Positions 24,718-37,679 are shown, counted from the stretch's first letter. The stretch is 64,000 bases of DNA from Tetrapyrgos nigripes (GCA_013368315.1 JAACJM010000002.1:1054001-1118000); one strand, 5' to 3'. Made by a program: numbers and translations. Notes: generated by a model not told the origin, from the sequence alone.

Positions 24718-27700
24718 ACAGAAACGAATTGATATCACTCCCTAATTCGTGTTGTTGAGGTATGACCGTAGTAGACCAGTACGGAAGTTGCTTGATGGCG
24801 TTTAGATTTAAAGGATGGATCAATTCTGAATCATTTTGCGAAGTAAAGTTGCTGGGTTACGTCTGATTCTGATGGTTTCTATCCCTGCGTTATTAGCTAT
24901 CACTGAAAAGAGTCGAAGGGAACAAAGCCTCAGCTTGATGCGAAGTGTAGTCATACATCGAAACAGGGGAATCGAGACGCCTTGGCAGTTAATACACTCT
25001 AACAATACAAGTAAGAAGGACTCTGACTGCATAGTCATACTTTCAAGGATCAGATGGACGTGAAGCTTGAGCTTCCCCTACGCCATATCAAGCCAAAAAA
25101 GTGGTAGGATATCCACACATATTAGAATTATACATATTGCTTCATCTACACTTAGGTAACTTGATTTTATGCAGACTTCTCTTGATCAGCTTGGTTTGAA
25201 GTCGGCTTCATACGGACCCAAAGCCCACCCTAAATCATAGAAAAGGGTGAAAGAGTTAGAAGAAAGACTTGTAAACAGGCCAGTAGGAATGGGAAGACAG
25301 GACGCATCCACATAACGATGGTTTCACTCACCCTCACACTCATAGTCAAATGAGACTTCATCATAACCTTATCCCTCCCTTTCGTCGTTCCTGATTGCGG
25401 AATCCATTCTTTGGGGGGTTGAGAGGGTTGAACATCCAAGGCCAGGCTGAGATCGGTGAACTTTTGGACGAGTTTGATCATGAAGTAGGAGGCCTCGTTG
25501 TATGCGAACTGCAGAGGGAAAGGATAGAGGGAGAAGGTGAAAGGAGGGGATGCGTGGAGTGATTGGAAGGGGGAAGGGGGAAAGGCATAGACGAGTGAGA
25601 AGACAGAGAGTCAACAAAAGATCAGCAGTTGTACACGGACTGAAGAAATACATATACGTACCTGTTGACCCAAACAAATCCTTGGTCCAGCATTGAACGG
25701 AAGGAAAATGAAAGGATTGGGTGTGAGGTACTTGTGCAACCTTTCATCGAGGAATCGGTCGGGGTCAAATTCGAGGGCTAATAGTTCAGGAAAATCAGAC
25801 GCGGTGCATTAGTTTCCGAGATTGAGAAGGAAGAAGTGCTACAGCAGGCGTACCATCAGGGCCCCAAAGATCTTCACGACGATGCATGAGGAAGACGCTG
25901 TATGTACAGCTGTATATGTGTATAAGCACAGAGAAGGTAGAGATGTAGAGGTAGATTGGTTGATGGTTAGTACCCTTACTCTAAGACCAGGGGAAGAAAC
26001 GAGACTACGCACATAGTATCCTTTGGAATACACCACAGACGACCACCTTTGTTCGGGAGAGTGGTGGACACTTTGGATGTTCTGTGGTAGGAGATAGTTA
26101 GAAAGTTGGTACGAGAAGAGCAGTAAGGAATAGTTCAATTACCTTCCATCAAAAGGCCTAGCGTTATGTGTATGATCAGACAAACTATCACTGTCCAGAG
26201 AGAGACGCCTACACAGAAGGATACAGCCTTAACACCTCTTAACAAGTCAATCATTCAGTCAACTCATTGTTCGCCCAAAATGCAGTGAGAGTATTACCAT
26301 TCAAAAACGCTCTCAAATACTTCATATCTCTTGTATCTTCATAAGTCGGTCGGGAACTCCCCACTCTCTCGGTGATCTCTTTTTTAAGACGTGCGTATAT
26401 ATCAGGGCGTTGGGTTAAGACGTATACGGAAAAGGTTAAGAGTGAGGCGGTCTGTGGGAATGGTTGAAATTAGTGAGTGAGCACGGGAAGTAAGCAGGAG
26501 TGTATCTATGAAGTCTCACTGTATCCCTCGCAGCCAAAAGAATATTCAACAGCTCATCCATGACGACTTTCTTATCTGCAGTACGAGATCATGTACATCA
26601 GCATCTTCAATCCTCGAGAAAACACTGTAGCAACGAACTCACCTTCCGTAAACTTCACCAAATGCTCCAAAAACGTCTCATCTCCAATCTCCTTAACCTC
26701 CCCACTAACCACTTCTTCCTTCCTATTCTCCAACGCATCCTCCAAAATAGGTAAAATGAACTCCTCCACACTCTTCCTGTGCTCTGCCGCCTTATCTTGC
26801 CAAAATTCTTTAAATCTCCAATATCGTCCTAATACACCTCTCTGAGAGATGACTTCTTGGCCTTCGGAGAAGGCAGTGACAAATTTGGTGGAGGGATGGT
26901 TGAAGAAGTCATTTGTAGTATTAGTAGAGGTGGAAGCAGTACTAGAGGAAAGAGGGCGTGAGGCAGGATAAGGAAGACCAGCGTCAAGGGATTTGACGGC
27001 TTTGCCAAAGAGGAATTCGGTAGCGGAGTCGAGAGTAAAACGGGCTACGGCGTCCTGCGAAACGAATATTCAGACAACATGCGTGGCTGTAAGACTATCG
27101 ACAATCGGTTGCTCACCTGAAAATCAACAGGAACACTGGACGCTAAACGTTCAGCAAGAAGAGAAAGTGTATCCTCGGCATGACGTTCAAAAACGTCAAA
27201 GTCGCTAATACGGACTTTGCTGAAGAAAGGACGGGTCATGTTGCGATGGAATCTAGATGGAGAATGAAATAATCATGATCAGTAATGAGCATACTCTGAA
27301 AGTCAGACGCATAAACACGTACTTCCACATATCGCCTAGAGTTTTGACAAAAAAAATTCAGCCAGGAACGTCATCACAACGTCAAAGTCCAGACCAATGA
27401 AAGATACGTGCCATCCGAGTTAAACACGCCAGATCCGAGCAGTGACGTGAAATTGTCCTCCTCATATGGTCCTAGAACATGGAGAGGTTAGTATGCAGTG
27501 ATATCCATCGTTCAGCCTCGCTTCCTAGTACCTACTGGCATATGCACTCACCTTTCCAAAAGTCATCGAACTGCGTAGCCAAGATGGCCTAAAATGAACA
27601 AGAGGTACTCAGGCCCAGTCAGCTATGAAAGTCCACAGTGTGTACTGATCCATCATTACTGTACCTTGATGTGTTCGGGTTCCGTGGTCATCACCTGATT

Positions 27701-28765
27701 GACATACATCAATGAGGCTAGGCCTAAAGAATAGATAGAAACGATGACTCACTCGATATACCCCAAAAATCCGAAGAAGGAACGTGTTTCCGTATTGCGT
27801 AGACCAATTGTGAATAGCGTCACCTAGTGGGTTTGAGATACTGGGTAAGTATCCATTGTATACCAGGGAGGAAACCAGAACGCACCCATATACCCTTTCA
27901 GTGTACTATCACTAAACGCCTTGACAATCTTAAAACTAGATTCTTGAACCCTCGGTGGAAAGACTGCGCCTCGAGCTGCTGCTTCTCTCCTCCTGTGAAT
28001 CTGATTGTACACCCCAGAAATGATCCAGTACGCAGGATGGGTGGCTGCTACAGTTGCAATCCAGACCCAGCTTGGCCAATCATGAGCTGCTAGTAGGTAT
28101 TGCGCGAGTTTGAGGATCCCATAAACGAGCAGAGGGGGCCCTAATGCTCGTGGTATGACGTCCTCGACGAGTAATTCGAGTCCAGGTGGTAAAGGCATTC
28201 GAAAGAGGTTCCAAATAAGATTGATGTTAGTGAGGTCCAGAGACGCAGGCGTCACGAGTTCTTATAGAGGCGTTTGCCGTTCGCCGAATTTACCGACGCA
28301 GCTAATCGGCAGCTATGATCGCGTGAGGTAGATGTAGGCTGTAGTGTATAGCATCTGTAGAGCCAATCTATCTATATCTATAATGTGATCCGTCCGAGAC
28401 GGATCATGCGCAGAAAGGGAGGTGAGAACAAGTTTAACCTTGCAACCGTCTTAAGAATCATTTCGTAGTGCGAAAAATGAAAAATGATCAATTTGACTAT
28501 ATACGCAACAAATGTTCAAGTACTTATACTAACAAAATATCCACATCGATCGCCCATGAAACCGGAAGAAAGAAAACTAAAAATAAAGCCAAGAAGTTAA
28601 GAGGAAGAAAATCAGTTACGTGGTCAGGAGGAGGAGATGTATTAGTATCGATGTCGTCCCGGGATCAGAAAATCAAGTGGAGTAGAAACCAGGCAACCGG
28701 TACCCTATGCCCGACTAGCGTAATAACTAGCGTAATAAGTATTCAACCATTCATATGGTCTTGCT
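24717..28765. repeat. Segmental duplication, copy A (partner at 44822-48860)
   Basis: About 4.05 kb aligns base by base with 44822-48860 in the same orientation, starting at a shared TATGACAGAAACG and fading out near CATATGGTCTTGCT. It carries a whole P450 gene and its promoter. The left edge coincides with the end of an R1 repeat. Confidence 0.85.
25167..28198 (-). CDS. Cytochrome P450, CYP52/CYP63 clan (copy A), about 600 aa
   Basis: Seventeen exons totalling 1,803 nt: 28198-27886, 27823-27753, 27694-27665, 27588-27552, 27471-27412, 27335-27323, 27252-27117, 27054-26643, 26575-26520, 26451-26298, 26237-26213, 26157-26143, 26081-26013, 25909-25854, 25777-25662, 25508-25332 and 25229-25167. 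The N-terminus has a Leu-rich membrane anchor after [10 protein letters not shown], then [16 protein letters not shown]. Landmarks are [17 protein letters not shown] (helix C), [15 protein letters not shown] (I helix), EVLRLYP (ExxR), EFDPDRF, and the haem loop [15 protein letters not shown] whose Cys binds iron. An ER-bound monooxygenase oxidising fatty acids, alkanes or aromatics is expected. I start at 28198 because sequence upstream of this Met is not conserved with copy B; an in-frame ATG at 28255 would add 19 residues. Exons of 13, 15 and 25 nt and one GC-AG intron (27336-27411) make automatic annotation error-prone. Confidence 0.88.
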
Positions 28766-29164
28766 TCATCTAATCATCTCGCAGACTCGTTCTGCGAAAT
28801 TTCTTGAGATAGGAATCTTCCAAGGAGCTCTAAACAGCAACTCCGTGTTTGTGAGACCTCTTTCGGGCAGGATAAATAGGCGTGTCACGGGGAGCCCTGA
28901 AACAGCGACTCCCCTGGGTGTATTCGGCGATGAGACTGGGAAAACGCTAAGGAGCCTATGGAATGATTGATGCTGGGGTGAATGGAAGGAGTGGAGAGGG
29001 GGTGGAGACAAAGATGTAATGAGGAGTCGAAGAGCCTATGGTAGGGAATCAGGGGAGGAAGACATGATGGGCTGGTGACAATTTGGTGATGTTAGATGAT
29101 CTCGGTCGACGAGGTGGATGGATTCGAGTATCGAGTCAGTGCGGGACCCGGTTGTGAGTGGACA
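28766..29164. other. Intergenic, no gene seen
   Basis: Short frames only, between the P450 duplication and an R1 repeat. Confidence 0.4.
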
Positions 29165-30192
29165 CAAGATTTGTCAAAGTTACGAGTTACGAGGCCTTTA
29201 GGCTGAGTTAACTTAGGTTGACCTCGAAAATGTTCCCAGGGGTTCAGTCTCCCACCCCTTTTCATCCGGTCTCTACCTTCCCGACAACCGAAATGTGTCC
29301 AGACTCGGTCTGGACCGGGTCCAATGACCGCTGGTGACGTCGACAACCACGACGTCATGCTAGCGTGTCGAGTGTGTCGACTCGTCTTGCTCGCAGCTCA
29401 TCATGTTTCCCCCCACCTCAAATCCCTCTAAAAGCAAACCAGATCCAATGGGGAAAGTATATATATTGGTCAACAAGGACCTCAACCGCTGGGAACTGTC
29501 GCTTTTGAAGAGATACTTAGAAGGAAAGGCCAGAGAGAAACTGAAACCTTTTTCTATGTATGTCTAAATTGCACCTACATAAGTGTACTGACTCACCTAT
29601 CTTCACAGGTGCATTCAACTATGCCCATAGTTCCGTCAGTACCTTCTCGACTCACCATGCCAACCTTGCAACCCTCCGCTGCCTGCGCATCGTTGCACGC
29701 ATGTTGGACCCTACCAACACCCGTTCCCTCTCTACTAGGCATCTGGTACCCCTCTCCCACTCTCATTGCTCCTCTCTGTCTCCAAAGTATCTTTGTTCAA
29801 GACGGCTTACTCGCCCCAATGTGTTCTGGTCTTCACCTGAGTCAGGCGTTGCCGTTGGTGTTGACGTTGGTTTCTCATGCCTTTATGTGATGGGTGACTT
29901 GGTGGTTAGATTGGGCTTTGCGCTCTTCACTGCGTAATTGTCGTGTTGACATGAAGCTAGAGTTGAGTTGGATTTAGCCGTTGCGTTGGGTGTCTGGCAG
30001 CGCGTTGATGATCTTTGGATGTTAGTTTCGATTTTTTCCTCCTTAGCACATACATACTTAAGCTTATTTCACTCATACTACTTTGTAAGTAGCTGCTATG
30101 TAGTCAATACAAGAGTGAAATTTTGGTATGATCTTGTTGAGGAGGGCCTTGTACCTTGCCATGCAAAGCAGTGGCATCTTTCCCCAGTCCTA
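29165..30192 (-). repeat. Dispersed repeat family R1, 1-kb copy
   Basis: Same termini as the other copies in reverse orientation: GTTACGAGGCCTTTAGG and AACTTAGGTTGACCTCG at the left, GCCATGCAAAGCAGTGGC and CCCCAG at the right. The core between about 29400 and 29990 is not shared with the shorter copies. Confidence 0.6.
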
Positions 30193-31117
30193 TTTATAGG
30201 ACAAGTCTTACTGTGAGCTCAAATGGCCGCATTTTTCGTATCCCGGGAAAATATATCCTATTCCGTCAGCTCGGCAGACTCAGCACCAAGCTTCTCCGCA
30301 AATTCTCTGTCAACTTTTGTCAAGCAACAAACCAGTGACCAGTGCCCAGTCTATGACCCACATCTACCTCTTCAGAGTCTATTGCATTTTGTGCAATGGG
30401 ATGAGGACTCGTACCTGCCGCTGTATACAGTGGCCCGCACTGACATATTATGTCCAAGCGATATGTCCACATATGTCTAGATTCTAATATTCTCTGTAGG
30501 TTATTTCTAATGTTTCATTGTCATAAGATCTCTCAGACAAGACCCTTCCACCCCATTGAAAATACTTACCCATCCCTGACCATCACATTCATCAATTTGT
30601 ATATCTACATGTAGAATAATGCAATGTCAATTTTGGCCTTTAATTAGTGAACTTCTGACCAATGTGGGCACATAGCCCAAATATTCATATCCAATTCATG
30701 CTGGGTAAGAACAATATCTACTTTAGTCCTTGTTGGCAATTGCATTCCCCTGGACACACTTGGACTGACATGGACATCATGGACATACTTGCATAATTTT
30801 TCGACGCACAGGGACTTACATGATTACAATGTATGTCCAGATATTATGCAAGTGTGTCCACATGGTGGACACACTTTCTATCAATGTTGTGCCAATGTGA
30901 GTGTGTATAAACAATTTTTGTGCTAAATTCATGTCCACTCAATTGAAACCCTTTAGATATGCATTCATGTATACTTCCTGATCAAACCTCACCTGAATAT
31001 CACTTGGACTCACTCGGACATACAGACACACTTTCATAAATTCTAGACATACTTGGACGCACATAATTGAAATGTGTGTCTGAGTATATCCAGGTGCATC
31101 CACAAATGTATGTCCAC
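30193..31117. other. AT-rich repeat relic without genes
   Basis: Stop-rich, CpG-poor sequence with recurring variants of TGGACATAC/GTATGTCCA in both orientations. The pattern suggests an old element decayed by C-to-T change. No domain is visible. Confidence 0.35.
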
Positions 31118-31520
31118 CTATGTGGTTGATGGCTGTGCCAATCCCAATTAATTTCCAAGTTTACTACACTTTGCAGATATATGTCCACCTACAGTCAAAT
31201 ACCTCATAATGAATAATGCTGGGAGACAGCCCAAAGCTATTCATTATGGTGGTTATTCCTTATGATATTTTTTTTGGCTGTAAACGTCAGTTTGGGAGAG
31301 CCAAAAGTGTATTCATTATGACCAATTATTCATTATTACCTTATTCATTATGAGGTATTCTACTGTATGTGTTTGATGGCTTTGCTAATCCCAGTTAATT
31401 TCCAAGTTTACTACACTTTGCAGATGTATGTCCACTGATGTGTAATGTGTTTGATAGCTTTGCTAATCCCAGTTTAATTTTCAGGTTTACTACACTTCAT
31501 TGTACCTGTATATCCACCTA
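31118..31520 (+). repeat. Three degenerate units of about 70-75 bp, split by a MITE
   Basis: A unit containing TTTGATGGCTTTGCTAATCC and TTTACTACACTT occurs at about 31118-31188, 31371-31445 and 31448-31520. The pogo-like MITE lies between the first and second unit, so it inserted after the tandem array formed. Confidence 0.6.
31192..31365 (-). mobile_element. Pogo/Tc1-like MITE, 174 bp, copy 1
   Basis: Ends are inverted repeats with the core ATACCTCATAATGAATAA, flanked by TA on both sides (31190-31191, 31366-31367). Two more copies lie in this window. The CAGT start with a TA duplication is typical of pogo/Fot1-type elements. No coding capacity. Confidence 0.8.
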
Positions 31521-31941
31521 TGCCCATGGGTATTTTTGAGCTGGAAACCTGTACCCTTCCAACAGATATCAAATTTTCACTTAATCTTAAGCAGTCATAG
31601 AATCCCCATATTTTGCTCTATTAGAGTATGTACACTACTGAATGATAATCTACATGTCTTAAAACATGGACAAGTACTTTACTTATACTATACAGTGGAG
31701 TCTTGAATGACCACACCAAGCTGCTGACATCTGATGGACACACCAGGACACACGAGGAAGCACATAAGCAGTCATAAAATCCATGTAGTTTTTTCTATTA
31801 TGGTAAGTACACTACAAAAGGATAATCTACAGGTCTTAAAGCATTGGTGCTAGTATTGTACAGCAAGTGGGCAAGTCCTGAATGACAATGCCAAGCTGCA
31901 GACATCATTTAGCTGATGGATGCACATGGACATACTGGACA

Positions 31942-32353
31942 TGTCACAAAGAGGTGAGTGCTTAGATAACAATAGCAGGGAGCTATGGGCTCAACTTGAC
32001 TAACAGACAGCAATCAGTACTAGATTTAGTCCCAACGATGAAGAATGTATTAAATACCTAACAGACAGTGGTCAGTACTAGAACTACAGTGTCCATCAGT
32101 AAAGGTGAAAGAAACAATGAAAAGGGAGATACACACCTGGTCCCAATGATGAAGAGGTTGAGATGGGGAACCAGGTGTTAGGACATGGTTTATATATGTA
32201 AAGATCAGGAAAAATGAGGCTGTACTAGATAAGCTGTAAACAAAGCTTTAAAAGTCCAGTGCATAGCATGTGGAATAAGAGTCATATGGTGTAAAGGTCT
32301 GAGGATATGTAGATAGGAAGAAATAAATAGAACCAAATATAGACATCATGACA
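31942..32353 (-). repeat. LTR of a Ty3-type retrotransposon
   Basis: Begins TGTCAC and ends ATGACA (TG...CA with matching tips). Immediately right of it is a purine tract on the minus strand (TAGGAGGGGAG), the expected polypurine tract. It is therefore the 3' LTR of the minus-strand remnant to its right. No second LTR is seen. Confidence 0.55.
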
Positions 32354-32395
32354 TTACTCCCCTCCTACACTTCATTGTCCTTGATGAATCCTAAG

Positions 32396-32980
32396 TTTTT
32401 GTTGCCTTTGGGTGTTTCTTGTGAAATGCAGTGATCTTTTGCTTCACATTCTTGAGGTTTGGGGCTGGTTCCCATGAGTTGTGGCTATCGTCATACCCTT
32501 TCCACTTGACAAGGTATTCCAGTCACTGCCATCATATCCTGCTATCCAGAAGGGTGTCCACTTCATACTTGGGCTCATCCTCCCCTTCAAGGTATACTGG
32601 CTCTGGTTCTTCAGGTAATAGTCCATTCACCAAATTACCCTTGTAAGGATAGAGTTTGTTGACATGGAATGCCAGTTGCAGATGATTAAGGGATTTGGGA
32701 AGGTCCAACTGATAGTCTAAATCTCCAACCTTTTTCAGAATTTTGTACAGTCCCAGCTGCCAGTCACCCGACTTGTCACTTGAAAATTTCAAGTCAATGT
32801 CCTCTTCACTCAGCCAAAGATAGTCCCTGACCTTAAACTGATGTCCCTTCCACTTTCCTCTTTCATACCCTTCCTTCATACAGCATTTAGCCAGGTGTAG
32901 CACTGATCCTGCATCTCTCTGAACCTGCCTTAGGACTTCTAGGCAGTCTTCTGCAGGGGTATAAATGAAAGCATGTAGTC
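32396..32980 (-). pseudogene. Ty3-type integrase C-terminus and chromodomain remnant
   Basis: The minus-strand frame from about 32903 shows the integrase C-terminal fold (GDWQLGLYKILKKVG, DYQLDLPKSLNHLQLAFHV, KLYPYKGN). It leads into a chromodomain (LLDSRI, then [19 protein letters not shown] and NLKNVKQKI). Two TGA codons interrupt the chromodomain where the family normally has Arg, consistent with CGA-to-TGA change. All of gag, protease, RT and RNase H are missing upstream; homology stops near the minisatellite. The chromodomain of such chromoviruses normally steers insertion to heterochromatin. Confidence 0.8.
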
Positions 32981-33227
32981 ACTCAAAGGAGGCATCAGCC
33001 AGCCATGGAGGCATGAACTAAAGCATGTAGCCACTCAAAAGAGGCATCAGCTACTAGCCACAGAGGCATAAACAAAACATGTAGCCACTCAAAAGAGGTG
33101 TCAGCTACTAGCAACTGAGGTGCAAATGAAAGTATATAGCCACTTGAAAGAGGCATCAGCCAGTCACAGAGTCATTGAAAAATATGCAGCCACTCAAAAG
33201 AGGCATCAGCGAGTGTATATGGTCATG
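32968..33227 (-). repeat. Minisatellite, five units of about 50-56 bp
   Basis: Each unit contains a variant of CATGTAGCCACTCAAAAGAG followed by GCATCAGC. Units are diverged by point changes and small indels. It borders the truncated Ty3 remnant. Confidence 0.7.
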
Positions 33228-33675
33228 AAGGCTTCAACATGATAGTTTTCAACAAGTATGCAATTGCAGAAGATAGCATCAATGAATAGACTATCTAAAC
33301 TGCAAACAGTGCAGCAAACGAGACTGGAAAACAGTAAACAACTCATCTAGTTCCAATCTCCAAAATTTGTCCAACCATGATACATGATAAGTGTTCAAGT
33401 AGCCTGTATAGAACATCCAAATGTGATGGTTCCAGTGTCAAGTACCACATGGACACACAGGCATGGTGATCTGAGAAAGTATGCTAGTGTTTGCCAATAA
33501 ACAAGCATCCAATGAGATTTCTGTAAATGCAGTCGACTGCAAGGAAAAATGAAAGAACAAGGCAAACTCAAATACTTAGTCCCATAATTCAAGTGGTCAC
33601 AGTAGAATTTGGTCATCCTGCATCAGAGGAAACACAAACTCCACTATCGTCCCATTTCTCTTCCTAGATAGCTCT

Positions 33676-34320
33676 TACTGGGGTAATGGGCCACTGCTTT
33701 GCATAGCAAGTTACGAGGCCCTCTCCATATTAATACCAAAGTTTCACTCTCATGTTATTAACTACACAGCAGCTACTTAATAACCACTAAGTAGTGTGAA
33801 TAAAATAAGGATGTGCAAAAATAAAAAGAAAGAAAAGGGGGAAAATGAGACTGATGTCCAAAAATCAACCACATGCCATGAAGAAAACCAACACTGACAT
33901 CAATGTCTGATGCCCAATGTCCCATGCAAATGCCAGGTGAAGATCAGGACTATTAATATTGCATTCCAGATGCAACCCTGCCAAGAAGGATAAGCAAAAA
34001 GGTGCTTGAAGAGACAAGAAAGAAAATGAAAATAGAAGCAACAGCATGCGGGAGGCTGCAGATGCTGGCAATTGCATGATGTTATGGTTTTTGACATTAA
34101 CAGTCCTTGGACCCAGTCCAGACTGATTCTAGATATTTCAGCTGTCAGGAAGGATAGAGACTGGGACATGTGGCATGATGCCATTGTCAACATCAATGGT
34201 CATTGGGTCCAGACTGAGTCTAGACAATTTTGGTTGGTCGGGACAGAGACTGGCTTAGGGGTGGGAGATTGAACCTGTGGAAAAGAGTTGGGAGGTTGCT
34301 GTCAAGAACATTGTCACTTA
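33676..34320 (+). repeat. Dispersed repeat family R1, 0.65-kb copy
   Basis: Starts GGCCACTGCTTTGCATAGCA and AAGTTACGAGGCC; ends in the GTCCAGACTGAGTCTAGAC block and GAACCTGTGGAAAAG. It aligns along its length with the two outer parts of the 23105-24717 copy but lacks that copy's central 1 kb. Confidence 0.6.
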
Positions 34321-34756
34321 GCAATAACCACCCAAGTCACACAATGAATCAATAGATTGACGAGTTACAGATGAAACAATGTAGAGAGAGAGAGAGAGAA
34401 AGGAAAAGATTGTAGGCACAAGTAGAAGATGAGTAGCTGACTATACTCGACACTGCACTGTACTGAGAGCGGAGTGGAGACGAAGTGAACAGATTGAGGA
34501 ACTAACTACAAGTCCTTTGGTATATATGTAAATGAAGTGAATTGAGAATAAGTGAATAGGTGGGAATGTCCATGGAGATAGGAGTCAGAGGAGATAAATG
34601 ATGAACATGTCAGATCAAGTGATGGTAGCCGTAGACAGAGAAGATGATGATGGTAAAGATGAGAAGAATGAATAGTAGTCTGTGGAGATAAGAAATGAAT
34701 AGACCAGCGATTCGTGACAGTTGCTCTGGTACAAATTACGACATAAATTAACTGGG

Positions 34757-35100
34757 GCAGAGGGCCATTGCTTTGTGTGGCAAATTACAAGGCCCTTTCA
34801 CATAGTCTAACTCAGGTTGTGCAGAAGGGAGGGAGAATCAGTGGAAAGTGAGAGGGAAGAAGGGCGTTAAGCAGACTGATTTGACACGCTAGCATGATGT
34901 CGTGGTTATTGATGTCAACAGTCCTTGGATCTGGTCCAGACTGAGTCTGGACATTCTGGTTGTTGGGAAGGGCAAAGACTGGCTGTGGCAATGAAAAGGG
35001 GTGGGAGTTTGAGGTCATGGTAAAATTTTGAGGTCGACATAAGTTAACTTGGCCTTTAAGAGGCCTTGTAACTCAGCCTAAAGGCCTTGTAACTAGCTGA
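34757..35100 (+). repeat. Dispersed repeat family R1, 0.35-kb copy
   Basis: Starts ACTGGGGCAGAGGGCCATTG and ATTACAAGGCC, ends GGCCTTTAAGAGGCCTTGTAA. Nearly colinear with 61195-61552. The two ends form imperfect inverted repeats around TTACRAGGCC. Confidence 0.65.
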
Positions 35101-36700
35101 TCTTTGCATTATATTTTTCAAACATCACTTTGTTCAACACTCTATGGCCCCTAAGCAACCACCACCTGGTAGTGCAGAACATAGCAATGATACACATCTC
35201 CAAATTTTTGAGCCATAACCCTCAATCACTACATCCAGGCACACCCATAATGCATCAATCCCTGAAGTTGACAGGAATCTCATCACACTTGAATCCCAAG
35301 TTCCATATTTTAGCAACCGTACTCAGCTGCTAGGAGAGGAAAGCACAGATGTTTCAATGAGATTGCAAAGGCAAAGCTTTCAATGGGCATAGGGGAATCA
35401 TAATTCTGGTTGAGGAGAAAGAGAAGTGGAATGGCTTATGGGTTGAGGGTGAAGAACCACCATATCCATGTTGTTTTGAACTTGAAATAGATTTGCACAA
35501 TTCAAGTCTATGATCAATGTCAAACAACCTTGAACCCCCAAACAATAGGAGCCCATCATTCACACCTTACAACATTATCCCAGGAATATGACTGCCTGGG
35601 AGATGTGCGTGGATATTATGGAACATATTCTCCTCCCAACCTCATTCCTATTCCCTGATCACCAATGTCAAGTCTCATTTATCCCAACGAGTCAAACATC
35701 TTATCTATCCTCTGAGTACTAACCTCAAACCAGCCTATAGTCCAGCCAACCAATATCCCAACACTAATGACAAAGAAGACAGAATGATACACAAGCAGGT
35801 GCTGAGCATGCTTTTCTAGAGAGCTGATGGAGATGCAGAGAGGAAGGAAATGAGAATGTATCAAAACCAACTGGAACAAAACCAACACCTATATTTCAGC
35901 GTCATCACTGAGGGATGGTCAAAGGATGGTCATGGGTCAAATGAAGGAATAGCAATGCATGATTTTAGGGAAGAATAAGTTGTAGAGGATGCCGATTTCT
36001 TGACACAAGATGGTTAATACAGAGAAAGTGGACTGTTGTTTTTCTGCTGTGTGATGAACAGGATCTAGGGATGAGAACGAACAGGTTGCAGGGGATGCTG
36101 AGTTAGTGACATGAGACAGCTGATATAGAAGATTGAGGCGAGACTGTGAGAGGGCTGGAATGACACTGGTGAAGTAGTGCATTGTATGGGATCTAGGCTG
36201 CAGAGTCAAGGTGCAAAGGAAACACAAGGATGTGGTGGAGTCAGAAATGGTGCATCAATGATGCCCAAACTTGAAGCCCACTTCAATTCTGATGAATACA
36301 ATCCACAATGATCTGTCAGGAGGAGGAGGAGGAGGAGGAATCTATATGCAGCATGAGTCCAAGAGCTGAAACACCAGTTTCCAGGAAGTATCCTGATGTA
36401 AGCAGCAGTACATCATCATTCCTGGGATTTACTACCACAATGCAGACAAGCTCACAACTCAAAGGCTGCTGTAGATCTGAATGATGGTAGCAAGCCAAGC
36501 TGGATACAGGAATTAAGTATAGTAGACTAATACTGTACTTGCTACAATGTACAGTAAGAAGGAGGGCAATAGGCAGGTGCAATGTAGAGAGGAGTTGATT
36601 CAAAGACCTTAAACACTCTGAATATGTATTTTCTGGTGAGCAAGAACATATCCCTATGAGAAACAATCTTAGAAAGAAGGGTCAAGCTATCAGAAGTTCC
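35101..36700. other. No gene recognised
   Basis: AT-rich, stop-rich sequence between an R1 repeat and the 3' end of a LINE. The last 500 bp may be LINE 3' untranslated sequence. Includes a GGA microsatellite at 36319-36339. Confidence 0.35.
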
Positions 36701-37312
36701 TGTAAGCAGCAGTGGAGGATGTGAACAATGAAGAGAGCCCAGAAACTCATCTCGAAGGAAGATTAATGGACCAGCAATGTGTGTTCAGGAGTCTCAACTT
36801 TTGACTGGCAAAATCTGCATAAGCGGTGTTGAAAAGGAATTTTCTCTCTGTGGTTGTCACACCAGTGTAGCCTTTCCACAGTGAAGGGATGATCAGAAGC
36901 TAAAAGTCAAGTGAATGCTTTGCGATGCAGAGGATTCTTAATATCCTGCAGATATGCGCACATACACATGCTATTATATCTCTGACCAGTCCCTTCAGGT
37001 AGGGGTTCCTTCCTGACATGTAACAAGTATGTATGCTCAATCTCTTCATTGATCCAGTCCTTCACTCCTTTGACAACACTTTCATGAAAAGCCTTTACTT
37101 TCTCACGATCAAGGAAATCCTCAATTGGTGGGAGCAGTAAGAGGGATGCAGGAAGTGTGCATTCAAGAATGCCAATGTCATGAACTGCTACAGTTCTCTG
37201 TCCTCCTTCTTCCTTTACTTTGTCATTAAACCCAGAATTCCTTCATCATTCGTCTATTGCTTTTCCATGTTAATTTATACTCAGATTCATACTCAGCGAA
37301 CCCTATAACTTC

Positions 37313-37618
37313 TGTCAAACCCTATAATAACTGTCAATCATTCTTCTATGATTTGGTACCTATATCTATCCATATTTGATTATTGTTGTTCTATTTTTGT
37401 TAACTCTTTCTTATCCCTTAGACTTTCTCATATATACTTGTGATCTTTTGTAACTGATTCCCCAGTTTGTTCACTTTGTCTCTGCTCTGTACTACTACTA
37501 CACAGTGTAGAGCCTAGTCAGCTTACTCTTACCTCTCTATCTATCTCTCTACTCTCCATTGATTTCATTTCTGTGTGACTTGAGTGATTTGTTATTGAGT
37601 GTACCAGCAACCTTGACA
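37313..37618. repeat. Possible solo LTR inside the LINE
   Basis: 306 bp beginning TGTCAA and ending TTGACA, with LINE-like coding sequence on both sides. I see no target duplication, so the boundaries are tentative. Confidence 0.4.
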
Positions 37619-37679
37619 GCCAAGGAGATCCAAAAAACATGTATTTACACCAGCAGTATGGAGGGAAACTAATTCCATA

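Noticed and set aside
25839..26769. Apparent loss of the ExxR motif in the P450
   Set aside because: The motif is present in a 25-nt exon (26213-26237); splicing restores it.
32970..33230. Direct repeats considered as a CRISPR-like array
   Set aside because: Units are contiguous with no unique spacers, variable in length, and the genome is eukaryotic; a minisatellite explains it.
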